55,232 nucleotides of DNA. It comes from an uncultured Ruminococcus sp. (GTDB taxonomy: Bacteria; Bacillota; Clostridia; Oscillospirales; Ruminococcaceae). Where the stretch lies: contig CALXIQ010000021.1 in NCBI GenBank assembly GCA_944388405.1, positions 1-55,232 on the forward strand, written 5' to 3'. Of the stretch, positions 1 through 8,370 are shown piece by piece. A program made the translations under genes and the position numbers. The notes under the pieces are model-generated. The model saw only the letters and a program-made list of their open reading frames with translations. It searched no databases and had not been told where the DNA came from. Within the stretch, counting starts at the first letter, position 1. Each line of letters begins with the position of its first letter.

Positions 1-1421
1 CCCATCTCGATCCAGTGAGCCCAGTAATCGCCTACATTATAGCCGATGAAAGGCTTCATAGCCATTGGGTCGTGACGAAGAACGCCTACTGCACCTGTAG
101 CTGCCGCTGTTGTTTCAGAGGAAACAGCTGAACCCATGTAGGTTCCGTGATTCCAGTCGAATGCCTGATATACCAGCGGAGTTGTTTTTGCACGTCTGCC
201 GCCGAAGATGATTGCGGAGATAGGAACGCCCTGTGGATTATTAAATTCAGGAGAAATGCATGGGCAGTTTACTGCAGGAGCAGTAAATCTTGAGTTAGGA
301 TGTGCAAGCTTATTGCCGGCAGCAACATACTCAGGTCCATTTACCTTTTCGCCCTTCCACTCTATAGCGTTTACAGGAGGATTCTTGTCAAGTCCTTCCC
401 ACCACGGAGTCATATTGTCAGCGTTAAGCGCTACGTTTGTAAAGATAGTATTCTTTTTAGTAGACGCAAGCGCATTGTAGTTTGACTTAGCATTTGTTCC
501 CGGAGCAACTCCGAAGAAGCCGTTCTCAGGATTGATAGCATAAAGTCTGCCGTCGTCGCCCTGCTTGAGCCATGCAATGTCGTCGCCTACTGTCCATACC
601 TTATAGCCCTGCTCTGTATAGCATACGGGAGGAATAAGCATTGCAAGGTTGGTCTTTCCGCAAGCGGAGGGGAATGCAGCGGTAATGTACTTAACCTCAC
701 CGTCGGGCTTTTCAACACCGAGAATAAGCATATGCTCAGCCATCCAGCCCTCGTTCTTGCCCTGGAATGAAGCAATTCTCAGAGCGAAGCACTTCTTGCC
801 CAGCAGCACGTTTCCGCCGTAAGCGGAGTTGATGGACCAGATTGTGTTGTCCTCAGGGAAGTGTACAATATATCTGTTTTCAGGGTCAATCTGAGCCTTT
901 GAGTGAAGTCCTCTTACAAAGTCGTTGGAGGTGTCTCCCAGGTTTTCAAAAGCCTTTTCACCCATTCTTGTCATGATGTCCATGTTAAGCACAACATAGA
1001 TTGAGTCGGTAAGCTCAACGCCCACCTTAGCAAGGGGCGAACCGATAGGTCCCATTGAATAGGGGATAACATACATTGTTCTGCCCTTCATAACGCCGTC
1101 ATACATGGGTGTAAGCTTAGCGTACATCTCCTTGGGGTCGCACCAGTTGTTTGTAGGACCTGCGTCGTCCTTGTTTCTGGAGCAGATAAAAGTTCTGTCC
1201 TCAACACGCGCAACGTCGTTGGGAAGCGTTCTATGATACAGACAGCCCGGATATTCGTCCTGATTCATCTCAATCATTTCACCTGTGGAAATTGCCTCTG
1301 CGCGGAGAGCCTCAAGCTGCTCGTCAGAGCCGTCAATCCATACTACCTTATCGGGCTTTGTAAGAGCAATCATTTCATCAACCCAAGCGTTTACGTTAGG
1401 GTTCTTAGTCAAACTTGCCAT
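1..1421 (-). CDS. pckG: Phosphoenolpyruvate carboxykinase (GTP), partial
   Basis: Cytosolic enzyme that interconverts oxaloacetate and phosphoenolpyruvate with GTP/GDP; in anaerobic gut bacteria it often runs toward oxaloacetate. The N-terminal 473 codons are present and the gene leaves the window at the left edge (full family length is about 600). The kinase-1a loop FPSACGKTN lies near residues 250-258 and the kinase-2 segment VGDDIAWL follows. The FNNPQGVPISAIIFGGRR segment typical of the GTP class is also there. The ATG at 1421 is preceded by AAAGGAGT at good spacing, and a consensus promoter lies about 80 bases upstream. It appears monocistronic at its 5' end and diverges from the ECF S-component gene. 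Family assignment is firm. Confidence 0.97.
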   Translation of the reverse strand, partial: MASLTKNPNVNAWVDEMIALTKPDKVVWIDGSDEQLEALRAEAISTGEMIEMNQDEYPGCLYHRTLPNDVARVEDRTFICSRNKDDAGPTNNWCDPKEMYAKLTPMYDGVMKGRTMYVIPYSMGPIGSPLAKVGVELTDSIYVVLNMDIMTRMGEKAFENLGDTSNDFVRGLHSKAQIDPENRYIVHFPEDNTIWSINSAYGGNVLLGKKCFALRIASFQGKNEGWMAEHMLILGVEKPDGEVKYITAAFPSACGKTNLAMLIPPVCYTEQGYKVWTVGDDIAWLKQGDDGRLYAINPENGFFGVAPGTNAKSNYNALASTKKNTIFTNVALNADNMTPWWEGLDKNPPVNAIEWKGEKVNGPEYVAAGNKLAHPNSRFTAPAVNCPCISPEFNNPQGVPISAIIFGGRRAKTTPLVYQAFDWNHGTYMGSAVSSETTAAATGAVGVLRHDPMAMKPFIGYNVGDYWAHWIEM

Positions 1422-1975
1422 AATTTTTTAACTCCTTTCAAAATAAATCCTCTCTTAAACGGAACACGATTTAAAAAAATCAAAATTCCCATAGATATCA
1501 TTATAACCTATATCAATTTTTTTGTCAACAGCCGATTTGTTAAATTTTTAACGTTGTTTTGCAAGAAATCTTACATAAAAATTCACAAAAAGCCTCATCT
1601 TTCCCGAAAAATCCTCTGAAGCAGCCCAGAATATGAATAAATGCTGATTAAATCTTGCATAAACTATGTGCCCTGATTATTTTTAAGCCGCCTGTCGTTA
1701 TTTCTTTAAGGCAAGACCGGCGTAAATTCTACCCTTTGCACAATTCACAGCAAAATAATATGATTTGTTTGTGCATTTTGGCTCTGCCGTGCAAAATCAC
1801 GCCTTCAAAGCGGAATTTACATCGTTATTATGCACATTTGTCTTGGCTTTTATCAGCCCGCCTGTAATAAAGCTGCACAAGCCTGCCGCTTAAACCGTAA
1901 ATTTCGCCCTGTTTGCAGCAGCAGAGCTTTAGCGTTATTATAATATTGTCAAATCAAAGAAAAGAGGTTATGCAT
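1422..1975. other. Intergenic region between divergent pckG and an ECF S component
   Basis: Apart from the pckG promoter I see no gene here. The stretch nearest the S-component gene has a TATAAT at about 1939-1944 without a convincing -35 box. I looked for riboswitch cores (TPP, cobalamin, FMN, preQ1), which would be expected before a vitamin S component, and recognised none. The open frames in it have no ribosome site and no family resemblance. Confidence 0.5.
1500..1528 (-). promoter_or_regulatory. Sigma-A promoter of pckG
   Basis: On the minus strand TTGACA is followed by a 17-base spacer and TATAAT, a perfect consensus. It points at the PEP carboxykinase start about 80 bases downstream. 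Confidence 0.8.
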
Positions 1976-2503
1976 ATGACCACCACAGTTAAATCAGGAA
2001 ACAAGCTGCGGCTTGTGACTTTAACGGGGCTGTTTTCGGCGGTGATATACCTTGTCACCGCTTTTGTTCACATTCCCACCGGCGTCGGCTACACTCACCC
2101 GGGAGACGGAATTGTTTATCTTGCGGCAAGTGTTCTTCCCACCCCTTACGCTGCCGCAGCCTGCGCAATAGGCGGCGCCCTTGCCGACGGACTGTCGGGC
2201 TTTGCAGTGTGGATTCCGGCAACTGTTGCAATAAAAGCTTTGACCGCTTTGTTTTTCACAAATAAGACGAAAAAAATAATCTGCCTGAGAAACCTTGCCG
2301 CCATAATACCGTCACTTATTCTGTGCGTTGTGGGCTACAGCCTTTACGAAGGGGTTGTTATTGCCGGAGGATTTTCCGCAGCCGCAATAGCCGCCGCATT
2401 CACCCAGACCCCCTTTTACTGTATTCAGGTTGCAATAAGCTCGGCGGTTTACATACTTCTCGGAACGGCGTTTGACAAAACAAAGCTGGGGAGTCTGATT
2501 TAA
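1976..2503 (+). CDS. ECF transporter S component (TIGR04002-like)
   Basis: Integral membrane substrate-capture subunit of an energy-coupling factor importer; it would share a general EcfAAT module encoded elsewhere because no ATPase or T subunit adjoins it. The 175-residue product is almost entirely hydrophobic with about five or six membrane segments. It has the small-residue-rich first helix and the LTGLFSAVIYLVTAF opening seen in S components. ATG 1976 is chosen because the AAAGAGG ribosome site lies about 8 bases before it; an in-frame ATG at 1970 is too close and farther ones lack a site. The resemblance to the TIGR04002 group is from memory, and the substrate is unknown. Confidence 0.7.
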   Translation: MTTTVKSGNKLRLVTLTGLFSAVIYLVTAFVHIPTGVGYTHPGDGIVYLAASVLPTPYAAAACAIGGALADGLSGFAVWIPATVAIKALTALFFTNKTKKIICLRNLAAIIPSLILCVVGYSLYEGVVIAGGFSAAAIAAAFTQTPFYCIQVAISSAVYILLGTAFDKTKLGSLI

Positions 2504-2533
2504 TCCCCTTTCCCACACCGAAGTGATATAAAA

Positions 2534-2566
2534 AACAGGGCTGACACTATTTTTGTCCGCCCTGTT
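2534..2566 (-). terminator. Rho-independent terminator of the LCP gene
   Basis: An 8-bp stem AACAGGGC/GCCCTGTT is followed, on the minus strand, by a run of T. It lies just after the LCP stop codon; on the plus strand the stem lacks a good T tract. Confidence 0.7.
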
Positions 2567-2572
2567 CAATTC

Positions 2573-4426
2573 TCAATAGCTTATCCAATTGCCGTATTCG
2601 TCATAGTAGCCGCTTATCCAGTTGCCGTAAGCGTCATAATAGCCGCCTTCGGTGTTTACCCAGTTGCCGTACTGGTCATAGTAACCGCCGGTTGTTCCGG
2701 CAGTAGTATCATTACCGTATTGACCATAATCATCGTATTCCGAGGAACTATCCACCGCAGATTCGCCGTAAACGGTTTGCTGAAGCAGCTGCATATTTGA
2801 ATCAAAATCCACGCTGAGTACCGACATTCCGTTTATATACTCATTTGTAAAGGTTCCGTCGGCAGGTATCCTCAGCTCCTGAATATCGTAATTCATATAA
2901 TCGAAAGCGTTAAGCAGCAATGTTGCAATCTCACCCGACTCAAGGTCGGTTGTAACCTCGGGAAGAACACGGTTTAAAAGACTGTCAAGCTCCAAAAGAT
3001 TAAGCTCTTTTGATTTTTCTATCATTTCGGCAATTACTTTTCTCTGACGCTCGGTACGTTCAAAGTCGGCGTTGCCAACATATCTTAAACGTGCATAGCC
3101 AAGCGCCTGGTTTCCGTTAAGCAGCAAATCCTCGCCGCCTTGATAAAGGTAATCCGTTCCGCTTGCGTTGCCCAGATACTTGTTCTGTTCTGCCATAGGT
3201 TCCTGCATACCAATCGCTTCTTCGTCGGAAAGAGTGATGTTAAGTCCGCCTACGGTATCTACTATATCAATAAAGGAATAGAAATTAACCACAACATATC
3301 TGTCTATGGTAACACCGAAATACTGCTCCAGCACGTCCTCAAGATATATCGCTCCGCCATGGTAGTAGGCAGCGTTAAGACGATTTGAATAGCTTAACTG
3401 CACATCCGACGTGCTGGGCAGATAAAGATATATATCACGCATAAACGAGGTCATTGTTATGGTTTCAAGCTCAGAGTTTATGGAAATAAGCATCATTACG
3501 TCGGTATTTCCTCTCTCCTCCGCAGCAGTATCCCTTATATCCTCGCCTATAAGCAGAATGTTATACACATTGCTGTCGCTCATGATAGACGATGCGCTTT
3601 GCTCAAGCTGCGCCTTAAGCCTTGCTTCCTCTTCCTCAAGACTAAGGGTATCTTCTTTTGTAGGGTCGGCATCACCGTAATTTGGTCTATCGGAATTAAA
3701 GCCTCCGTTATCACGGTTCAGCAGCGAAACATAGCCCTCAAACTTTATCCACACCGCCAGCGCTATTATGCACAAGGCAAGAAACACAAAGCCTGCTATA
3801 ACGCCGGCTTTTTTCTTTGTTGACCAGCTTCTGAAGCCCTTCTTCACCGCCGCACCAGAGGTTGGGGTGGGAGCGGAAATTTCTGCGCTTGCGGGAATCG
3901 CACCTGCCGCTGCGGCTACAGGTCTGCCCACGCCGTTCTGACTGACGGTTCTGCGTGAGGCGTCCGGGTTTACGGGTCTCCGTGGAGCGTTCTGATTTTC
4001 CGCTCTGCGTGTACCGTTCCGATTGACGGCGGTTGTTCTCTCGCCGCTGCGGTTTGCGGTTGTTCTGCGTGGGTCGGTGGAGTTTTTTGCTCCGCCGCCC
4101 GAAGGGGCAGGGTTTTTAACCCCCGTCCGGGAAGCCGATTGGGGACGTTTTCCCGCAGGTCGGCTTGCACTCTGTCGCTGGCCGCTTTGGACATTCTGCC
4201 GGGACGGAGCAGGTCTTCTTTCAGTCCCTGTCGTATTTCCCTGAGCAGCCGCTTTGGGAGCGCTGCTGCGGGGTCGAGCGGTTTTCTCAGTCCCTTCCGC
4301 CTTATTCTGACGATTGCTTTTCTTGATAGCCATCACCGACGCAATAAGCTCTTCAAGCTCGGGGTCGGGAGAAGCTTCTTTTTTGGAATCAATATCGTTA
4401 TTGGATGTTCTGTTGTTTTGTGACAT
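2573..4426 (-). CDS. LytR-CpsA-Psr family cell-wall glycopolymer ligase
   Basis: LCP proteins sit in the cytoplasmic membrane and transfer lipid-linked wall polymers onto peptidoglycan. The 617-residue product starts with about 200 residues of Pro/Ser/Arg/Asn-rich, probably disordered sequence. One membrane helix follows (about 207-228), then the extracellular LCP domain with VYNILLIGEDIRD, SFMRDIYLYLP, GLNITLSDEEA and the arginine-rich GYARLRYVGNADFERTERQ segment. After the domain is a Gly/Tyr/Asn tail with three YYDxYGNW units. The long cytoplasmic N-terminal region and the aromatic repeat tail are additions to the usual LCP layout. ATG 4426 has ACGAGG upstream. It is transcribed alone, divergent from purB. 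Function is firm at family level; the polymer is unknown. Confidence 0.93.
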   Translation of the reverse strand: MSQNNRTSNNDIDSKKEASPDPELEELIASVMAIKKSNRQNKAEGTEKTARPRSSAPKAAAQGNTTGTERRPAPSRQNVQSGQRQSASRPAGKRPQSASRTGVKNPAPSGGGAKNSTDPRRTTANRSGERTTAVNRNGTRRAENQNAPRRPVNPDASRRTVSQNGVGRPVAAAAGAIPASAEISAPTPTSGAAVKKGFRSWSTKKKAGVIAGFVFLALCIIALAVWIKFEGYVSLLNRDNGGFNSDRPNYGDADPTKEDTLSLEEEEARLKAQLEQSASSIMSDSNVYNILLIGEDIRDTAAEERGNTDVMMLISINSELETITMTSFMRDIYLYLPSTSDVQLSYSNRLNAAYYHGGAIYLEDVLEQYFGVTIDRYVVVNFYSFIDIVDTVGGLNITLSDEEAIGMQEPMAEQNKYLGNASGTDYLYQGGEDLLLNGNQALGYARLRYVGNADFERTERQRKVIAEMIEKSKELNLLELDSLLNRVLPEVTTDLESGEIATLLLNAFDYMNYDIQELRIPADGTFTNEYINGMSVLSVDFDSNMQLLQQTVYGESAVDSSSEYDDYGQYGNDTTAGTTGGYYDQYGNWVNTEGGYYDAYGNWISGYYDEYGNWISY

Positions 4427-4854
4427 AACACGCCTCGTTTCCGGTATTTTACCGACAGCTAAAGAAGCTTAACGACTTCCCATGCATATACCGCCCCTTT
4501 GCAGGTTGATATGACTGCCGATGTTAAAATTCCATTGTAAATAATGATTACTTAGAATTAAATAAATATTACAATTTGATTACATAGTATTGCTTTATAA
4601 TTATATACTAAAATATCTTAAAATACAACACGCAAATATGACGAAAATCTTACATAATTTCATATAGATTTTATAATTCTGAATAAAAACCGCTGTAATT
4701 CTTGTTGCTTTGTTATAAATATTATAAATATACAGCTATATCTGTAAATACTCTACGGTTCTATTTTACCCGACGATGCGATAATTAGTCGTTGCAATAT
4801 GTGTCGGTGTATGTTATAATTAAAATATATTTTCGTGAAAGAGGTTGATCGTTT
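4427..4854. other. AT-rich intergenic region between LCP gene and purB
   Basis: This divergent control region is very AT-rich from about 4530 to 4750. It contains the purB promoter near its right end. On the minus strand TTGTAT, a 17-base gap and TATAAT occur around 4590-4620 and might serve the LCP gene, but the -35 match is weak. I see no RNA gene or coding sequence. Confidence 0.45.
4792..4820 (+). promoter_or_regulatory. Sigma-A promoter of purB
   Basis: TTGCAA, a 17-base spacer and TATAAT, about 35 bases before the purB start. The short leader leaves no room for a purine riboswitch. Confidence 0.7.
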
Positions 4855-6291
4855 ATGACAAACAGCTATGAAAGTCCGTTTTGTACCAGATACGCCAGCA
4901 AGGAAATGCAGTATCTTTTCTCGGCGGACAAAAAATTCACCACCTGGAGAAAGCTTTGGGTTGCTCTGGCAAGAGCTGAAATGAAGCTTGGACTTCCTAT
5001 AACTCAGGAGCAGGTGGACGAGCTTGAAAGAAACGTTGAAAATATAGATTACGCCGTTGCTGCCCAAAGAGAAAAAGAGGTTCGTCACGACGTTATGTCC
5101 CACGTTTACGCCTACGGACAAGTGTGCCCTAAGGCAGCGGGAATAATCCACCTGGGAGCTACCTCCTGCTATGTGGGGGATAACACCGACGTTATTATAA
5201 TGCGTGACGCTCTTTTGGTGGTAAAGAGAAAGCTTGTAAAGGTAATAGACCAGCTTGCAAAGTTTGCAGACAAATACAAATCTCTCCCCTGTCTTGCGTA
5301 TACTCATCTTCAGCCTGCTCAGCTTACCACGGTGGGAAAGAGAGCAACACTCTGGTGCAACGAGCTGCTTATGGACCTTGAGGACCTGGATTTCAGACTT
5401 TCAAAGCTTAAGCTTTTAGGCTCAAAGGGCACCACCGGAACTCAGGCTTCCTTTATGGAGCTTTTTGAGGGCGACAGCGAAAAGGTCAAAAAGCTTGAGC
5501 AGATGATTGCCGAAGAAATGGGCTTTGACGCAGTTGTTCCCGTTTCGGGTCAGACCTATTCAAGAAAGATGGATTTTCAGGTTTGCTCGGTGCTGGCAGG
5601 AATTGCTCAGTCGGCAAGCAAATTTTCAAACGACATCCGTATTCTCCAGTCCTTCAAGGAAATTGAGGAGCCCTTTGAAGCAAATCAGATTGGCTCGTCG
5701 GCAATGGCATACAAGAGAAACCCCATGCGAGATGAAAGAATTACCTCACTTTCAAGATACGTTATCTGCGACCTGCTTAACCCTGCCTTCACCTCGGCTA
5801 CCCAGTGGTTTGAAAGAACTCTTGACGATTCGGCAAACAAGAGAATTTCCGTTGCAGAGGCGTTCCTTGGAGTTGACGCTATCCTCAACATAATGCTCAA
5901 CGTTACAAATCCCGATAACGGTCTGGTGGTATACGACAAGATTATCACTCGCCGTGTAATGGCGGAGCTTCCCTTTATGGCTACCGAGAACATCATGATG
6001 GACGCCGTTAAGAAGGGTGGCAACCGTCAGGAGCTTCATGAGCGTATCCGTGAGTATTCAATGATTGCAGGAAAGCGTGTAAAGCAGGAGGGCCTTGACA
6101 ACAACCTGTGCGAGCTTATTTTGTCAGACCCTATGTTTATGATTACAAAGGAAGAAATGGACGCAATTATGAAGCCCGAGAACTTTATCGGCAGATGTCC
6201 TCAGCAGGTAGAGGAGTTTATTGAAAACTGCGTTAAGCCGGTAGTAGAGGCTAACGGCGTTTCCGACGACGTGGCTGAAATCAACGTATAA
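4855..6291 (+). CDS. purB: Adenylosuccinate lyase
   Basis: Cytosolic enzyme of purine synthesis; it splits fumarate from SAICAR and from adenylosuccinate. The 478-residue product is full length for the longer PurB class. The fumarase/aspartase-superfamily signature GSSAMAYKRNPMRDERI sits near residues 280-296. The catalytic-histidine region is represented by TSCYVGDNTD and YTHLQPAQLTT. ATG 4855 follows AAAGAGG by eight bases and a short promoter leader. It is not linked to other purine-synthesis genes here. Confident call. Confidence 0.97.
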   Translation: MTNSYESPFCTRYASKEMQYLFSADKKFTTWRKLWVALARAEMKLGLPITQEQVDELERNVENIDYAVAAQREKEVRHDVMSHVYAYGQVCPKAAGIIHLGATSCYVGDNTDVIIMRDALLVVKRKLVKVIDQLAKFADKYKSLPCLAYTHLQPAQLTTVGKRATLWCNELLMDLEDLDFRLSKLKLLGSKGTTGTQASFMELFEGDSEKVKKLEQMIAEEMGFDAVVPVSGQTYSRKMDFQVCSVLAGIAQSASKFSNDIRILQSFKEIEEPFEANQIGSSAMAYKRNPMRDERITSLSRYVICDLLNPAFTSATQWFERTLDDSANKRISVAEAFLGVDAILNIMLNVTNPDNGLVVYDKIITRRVMAELPFMATENIMMDAVKKGGNRQELHERIREYSMIAGKRVKQEGLDNNLCELILSDPMFMITKEEMDAIMKPENFIGRCPQQVEEFIENCVKPVVEANGVSDDVAEINV

Positions 6292-6307
6292 CCTGTCGCC
6301 TATGTCC

Positions 6308-6388
6308 CCCGCCGCTAAGGCGGCGGGTTCCATTCAGACTTTCAATGGGGTTTTAATCCCCCACTGAAACCCTGAGGAGCAAAGCTCC
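6308..6388. other. Three consecutive hairpins between purB and the OAH sulfhydrylase gene
   Basis: Three stems follow each other: CCCGCCGC/GCGGCGGG (6308-6327), a TTTCA-TGGGG/CCCCA-TGAAA stem (6340-6369) and GGAGC/GCTCC (6376-6388). None ends in a U tract, so this is not an ordinary terminator. It could be a dispersed palindromic repeat, the end of an IS200/IS605-type element or a leader of the next gene. A related short palindrome occurs after valS near 42103-42122. Confidence 0.45.
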
Positions 6389-6475
6389 CGGCGTGATTAA
6401 GCAACAGCTCTGAAAGAGATGTTATTATCAACGTTTTGCTCCGATTTAAATCAAGCAAGAAAGGAACTGATAAAA

Positions 6476-7744
6476 ATGAAAATAGAAACCCAACTGCTCC
6501 ACGAGGGCTACACTCCCAAAAACGGCGAACCGAGAGTAGTGCCCATTGTGCAGAGCACTACTTACGTTTACGACGCCACCGACGATGTTGCCGCCGTATT
6601 CGACGACCCCACCAAAAGCCTTATCTACTCCAGATTTGAAAACCCCACCACCGACGCAGTAGAAAAGAAGATAGCCTCTCTTGAAGGGGGAGTTGCCGCA
6701 ATGTGCACCTCTTCGGGACAGGCAGCCACGCTTATTTCAATTCTGAATATATGCAGCGCAGGCGACAGTTTTATTGCCTCCTCCTCCATTTACGGCGGAA
6801 CGATAAACCTTTTTTCTGTAACTTTTAAGCGTATGGGCATAGAGTGCATATACGTAGACGTTGACGCATCTGAGGAAGAGCTAATGGCAGCCTTTAAGCC
6901 CAACACCAAGGCCATGTTCGGCGAAACCATTGCAAATCCTGCTCTTACGGTGCTGGATATAGAAAAGTGGGCAAAGGTTGCTCACGCAAACGGTGTGCCG
7001 CTGATAATCGACAACACCTTTGCAACTCCTTACCTCTGCCGGCCTTTTGAGTGGGGCGCCGATATAGTAATGCATTCCACTTCAAAATACCTTGACGGTC
7101 ACGCCGTTCAGGTGGGGGGAGTTATTGTGGACAGCGGAAAATTTGACTGGACAAACGGCAAATTCCCCTGCATGACCGAGCCTGACGAAAGCTATCACGG
7201 AACTGTCTACACCGAAAAATACTCCTTCGCCCCATACATTGTAAAAGCAAGAATGCAGCTTATGAGAGATTTCGGCTGCTATCCTGCTGCACACTCCTCA
7301 TTTCTGCTTAATCTGGGAATCGAAACGCTGGCGGTAAGAATGGATCGCTACTGCGAAAACGCTCTGAAGGCGGCTAAGTTCATTCAGGCGTCAGACAAAG
7401 TAGAGTCGGTTTCCTACCCGGGACTTGAGGGCGACAAGTATCATTCCCTCGCCCAGAAATACCTCCCCAAGGGTGCAAGCGGCGTAATCTCCTTCTCAAT
7501 TAAAGGCGGTCGTGACACTGCGGTGAAGTTTATGGACAGCTTGAAGCTTGCCTCAAACGAAGTTCACGTAGCCGACATTCGCACCTGCGTGCTGCACCCG
7601 GCTTCAGCTACCCACCGTCAGCTGACCGACGAGCAGCTTGCCGCTGCGGGAATCGACGGAGGTCTTATAAGATTTTCGGTAGGTCTTGAAAATGTAGACG
7701 ATATAATCGACGACCTTAAACAGGCGTTTGATGCAATAGACTAA
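6476..7744 (+). CDS. O-acetylhomoserine aminocarboxypropyltransferase (sulfhydrylase)
   Basis: PLP enzyme of the Cys/Met-metabolism family. It makes homocysteine from O-acetylhomoserine and sulfide, or acts in related gamma-replacement or elimination chemistry. The 422-residue product has the family's THGGY-like N-terminus (LLHEGYTPKNGEP), the aromatic and arginine phosphate contacts in LIYSRFENPTTDAVEKKIA, and the Schiff-base lysine in HSTSKYLDGHAVQVGG. ATG 6476 is chosen because AAAGGAACTG precedes it; a longer in-frame extension has no ribosome site. A three-hairpin element lies in the leader but I recognise no SAM riboswitch or S-box. Methionine gamma-lyase is a less likely alternative because the insertions match the OAH class. 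Confidence 0.88.
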   Translation: MKIETQLLHEGYTPKNGEPRVVPIVQSTTYVYDATDDVAAVFDDPTKSLIYSRFENPTTDAVEKKIASLEGGVAAMCTSSGQAATLISILNICSAGDSFIASSSIYGGTINLFSVTFKRMGIECIYVDVDASEEELMAAFKPNTKAMFGETIANPALTVLDIEKWAKVAHANGVPLIIDNTFATPYLCRPFEWGADIVMHSTSKYLDGHAVQVGGVIVDSGKFDWTNGKFPCMTEPDESYHGTVYTEKYSFAPYIVKARMQLMRDFGCYPAAHSSFLLNLGIETLAVRMDRYCENALKAAKFIQASDKVESVSYPGLEGDKYHSLAQKYLPKGASGVISFSIKGGRDTAVKFMDSLKLASNEVHVADIRTCVLHPASATHRQLTDEQLAAAGIDGGLIRFSVGLENVDDIIDDLKQAFDAID

Positions 7745-7762
7745 GCTTATTAAGATTACATA

Positions 7763-7792
7763 AAAATCCCCGGGTAAAACCGGGGATTTTTA
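7763..7792 (+). terminator. Terminator after the OAH sulfhydrylase gene
   Basis: AATCCCCGG/CCGGGGATT stem with a five-base loop followed by TTTTTA, 20 bases after the stop codon. A-rich sequence on the left arm would let it also work on the other strand. Confidence 0.8.
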
Positions 7793-7796
7793 ACTT

Positions 7797-7864
7797 CGTT
7801 ACGCTCACTGGCGTTCGCTCCAATTTTGTGGGGGCTCATAGTTTGTCCCCGCTGAGGTAAGTTT
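7797..7864 (-). repeat. Dispersed repeat, A form, copy 1
   Basis: Begins CGTTACGCTCACTGGCG and ends CCCCGCTGAGGTAAGTTT. It is nearly identical to the copies at 15353 and 38039, and its first 50 bases resemble the reverse complement of the B form. It faces the B copy at 7970, making an inverted pair about 105 bases apart. Strand is given relative to the B form. Confidence 0.8.
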
Positions 7865-7931
7865 GATTAAAACATAGGTTTGCTACATAGTTTGTGCTGC
7901 ACTAATTAGGCAGAAAATAATGCGTAAGAAA

Positions 7932-7953
7932 GGGGCGATGTAGACATCGCCCC
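7932..7953. repeat. Short perfect palindrome inside repeat cluster 1
   Basis: GGGGCGATG and CATCGCCCC form a 9-bp stem with a four-base loop, between the inverted A and B repeats. Less perfect stems with the same GGGGAC/GTCCC flavour occur at about 38000-38030 and 38124-38150 in another cluster. Confidence 0.6.
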
Positions 7954-7969
7954 CTACAAATCTATGTTT

Positions 7970-8058
7970 AAAACCAATGCCCCGCCAAACTGCCCTTGAC
8001 GGTTACAAACCGATAGCCCAATTAAAACGAAGTGAGCGACAGCGAACGGATCGATATT
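7970..8058 (+). repeat. Dispersed repeat, B form, copy 1
   Basis: Runs from AAAACCAATGCCCC through CCTTGACGGTTAC to GGATCGATATT. It is followed by a tail with GCGCCGTCCGCGCTCAGGAC and a partial second copy of that tail; the same tail follows copy 2. All copies lie between genes. Confidence 0.85.
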
Positions 8059-8134
8059 GCGCCGTCCGCGCTCAGGACCCGTCTGCGCTCAGGACCTGTG
8101 CTGCGACTGTGGATAGATATTTGCTCAGCCGGCA

Positions 8135-8169
8135 CAAAAAAATCCGCTACCACAAAGTGATAACGGATT
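8135..8169 (-). terminator. Terminator downstream of the first mannanase gene
   Basis: On the minus strand AATCCGTTATCA pairs with TGGTAGCGGATT and is followed by seven T. A related stem with the same AATCCG arms occurs next to a repeat copy at 33311. It lies about 200 bases past the mannanase stop. Confidence 0.6.
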
Positions 8170-8251
8170 AGCTTGTTTACAAACTCACTTCAATTGACTA
8201 ACATGCTCCCATAAGCATTGTCTAAAACCGATTCACGGTCAAACTATGTCA

Positions 8252-8340
8252 AAAACCAATGCTCCCGACAAACTAACCTTGACGGTTACCAACCGATAGC
8301 CCAATCAAAACGAAGCGAGCAAAGCGAGCGGATCGATATT
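8252..8340 (+). repeat. Dispersed repeat, B form, copy 2
   Basis: Same unit as at 7970, with the same tail at 8341-8377. The tail overlaps the end of the mannanase gene, whose TGA stop (8371-8373) lies in the tail's CGCTCAGGAC motif. Confidence 0.85.
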
Positions 8341-8370
8341 GCGCCGTCCGCGCTCAGGACCCGTCTGCGC

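Noticed and set aside
1622..1960. Vitamin riboswitch before the ECF S component
   Set aside because: No TPP, FMN, cobalamin, folate or preQ1 core sequence could be recognised on either strand.
4753..5307. Open frame antisense to purB and its promoter region
   Set aside because: It covers the purB start and promoter, has no family features, and purB is unambiguous.
7977..8171. Small ORF with a peptide like LDGYKPIAQLKRSE that recurs at several loci
   Set aside because: The peptide recurs because the B repeat recurs (8218, 33076, 38431). The frames differ in both ends and have no ribosome site, so this is translated repeat, not a protein family.
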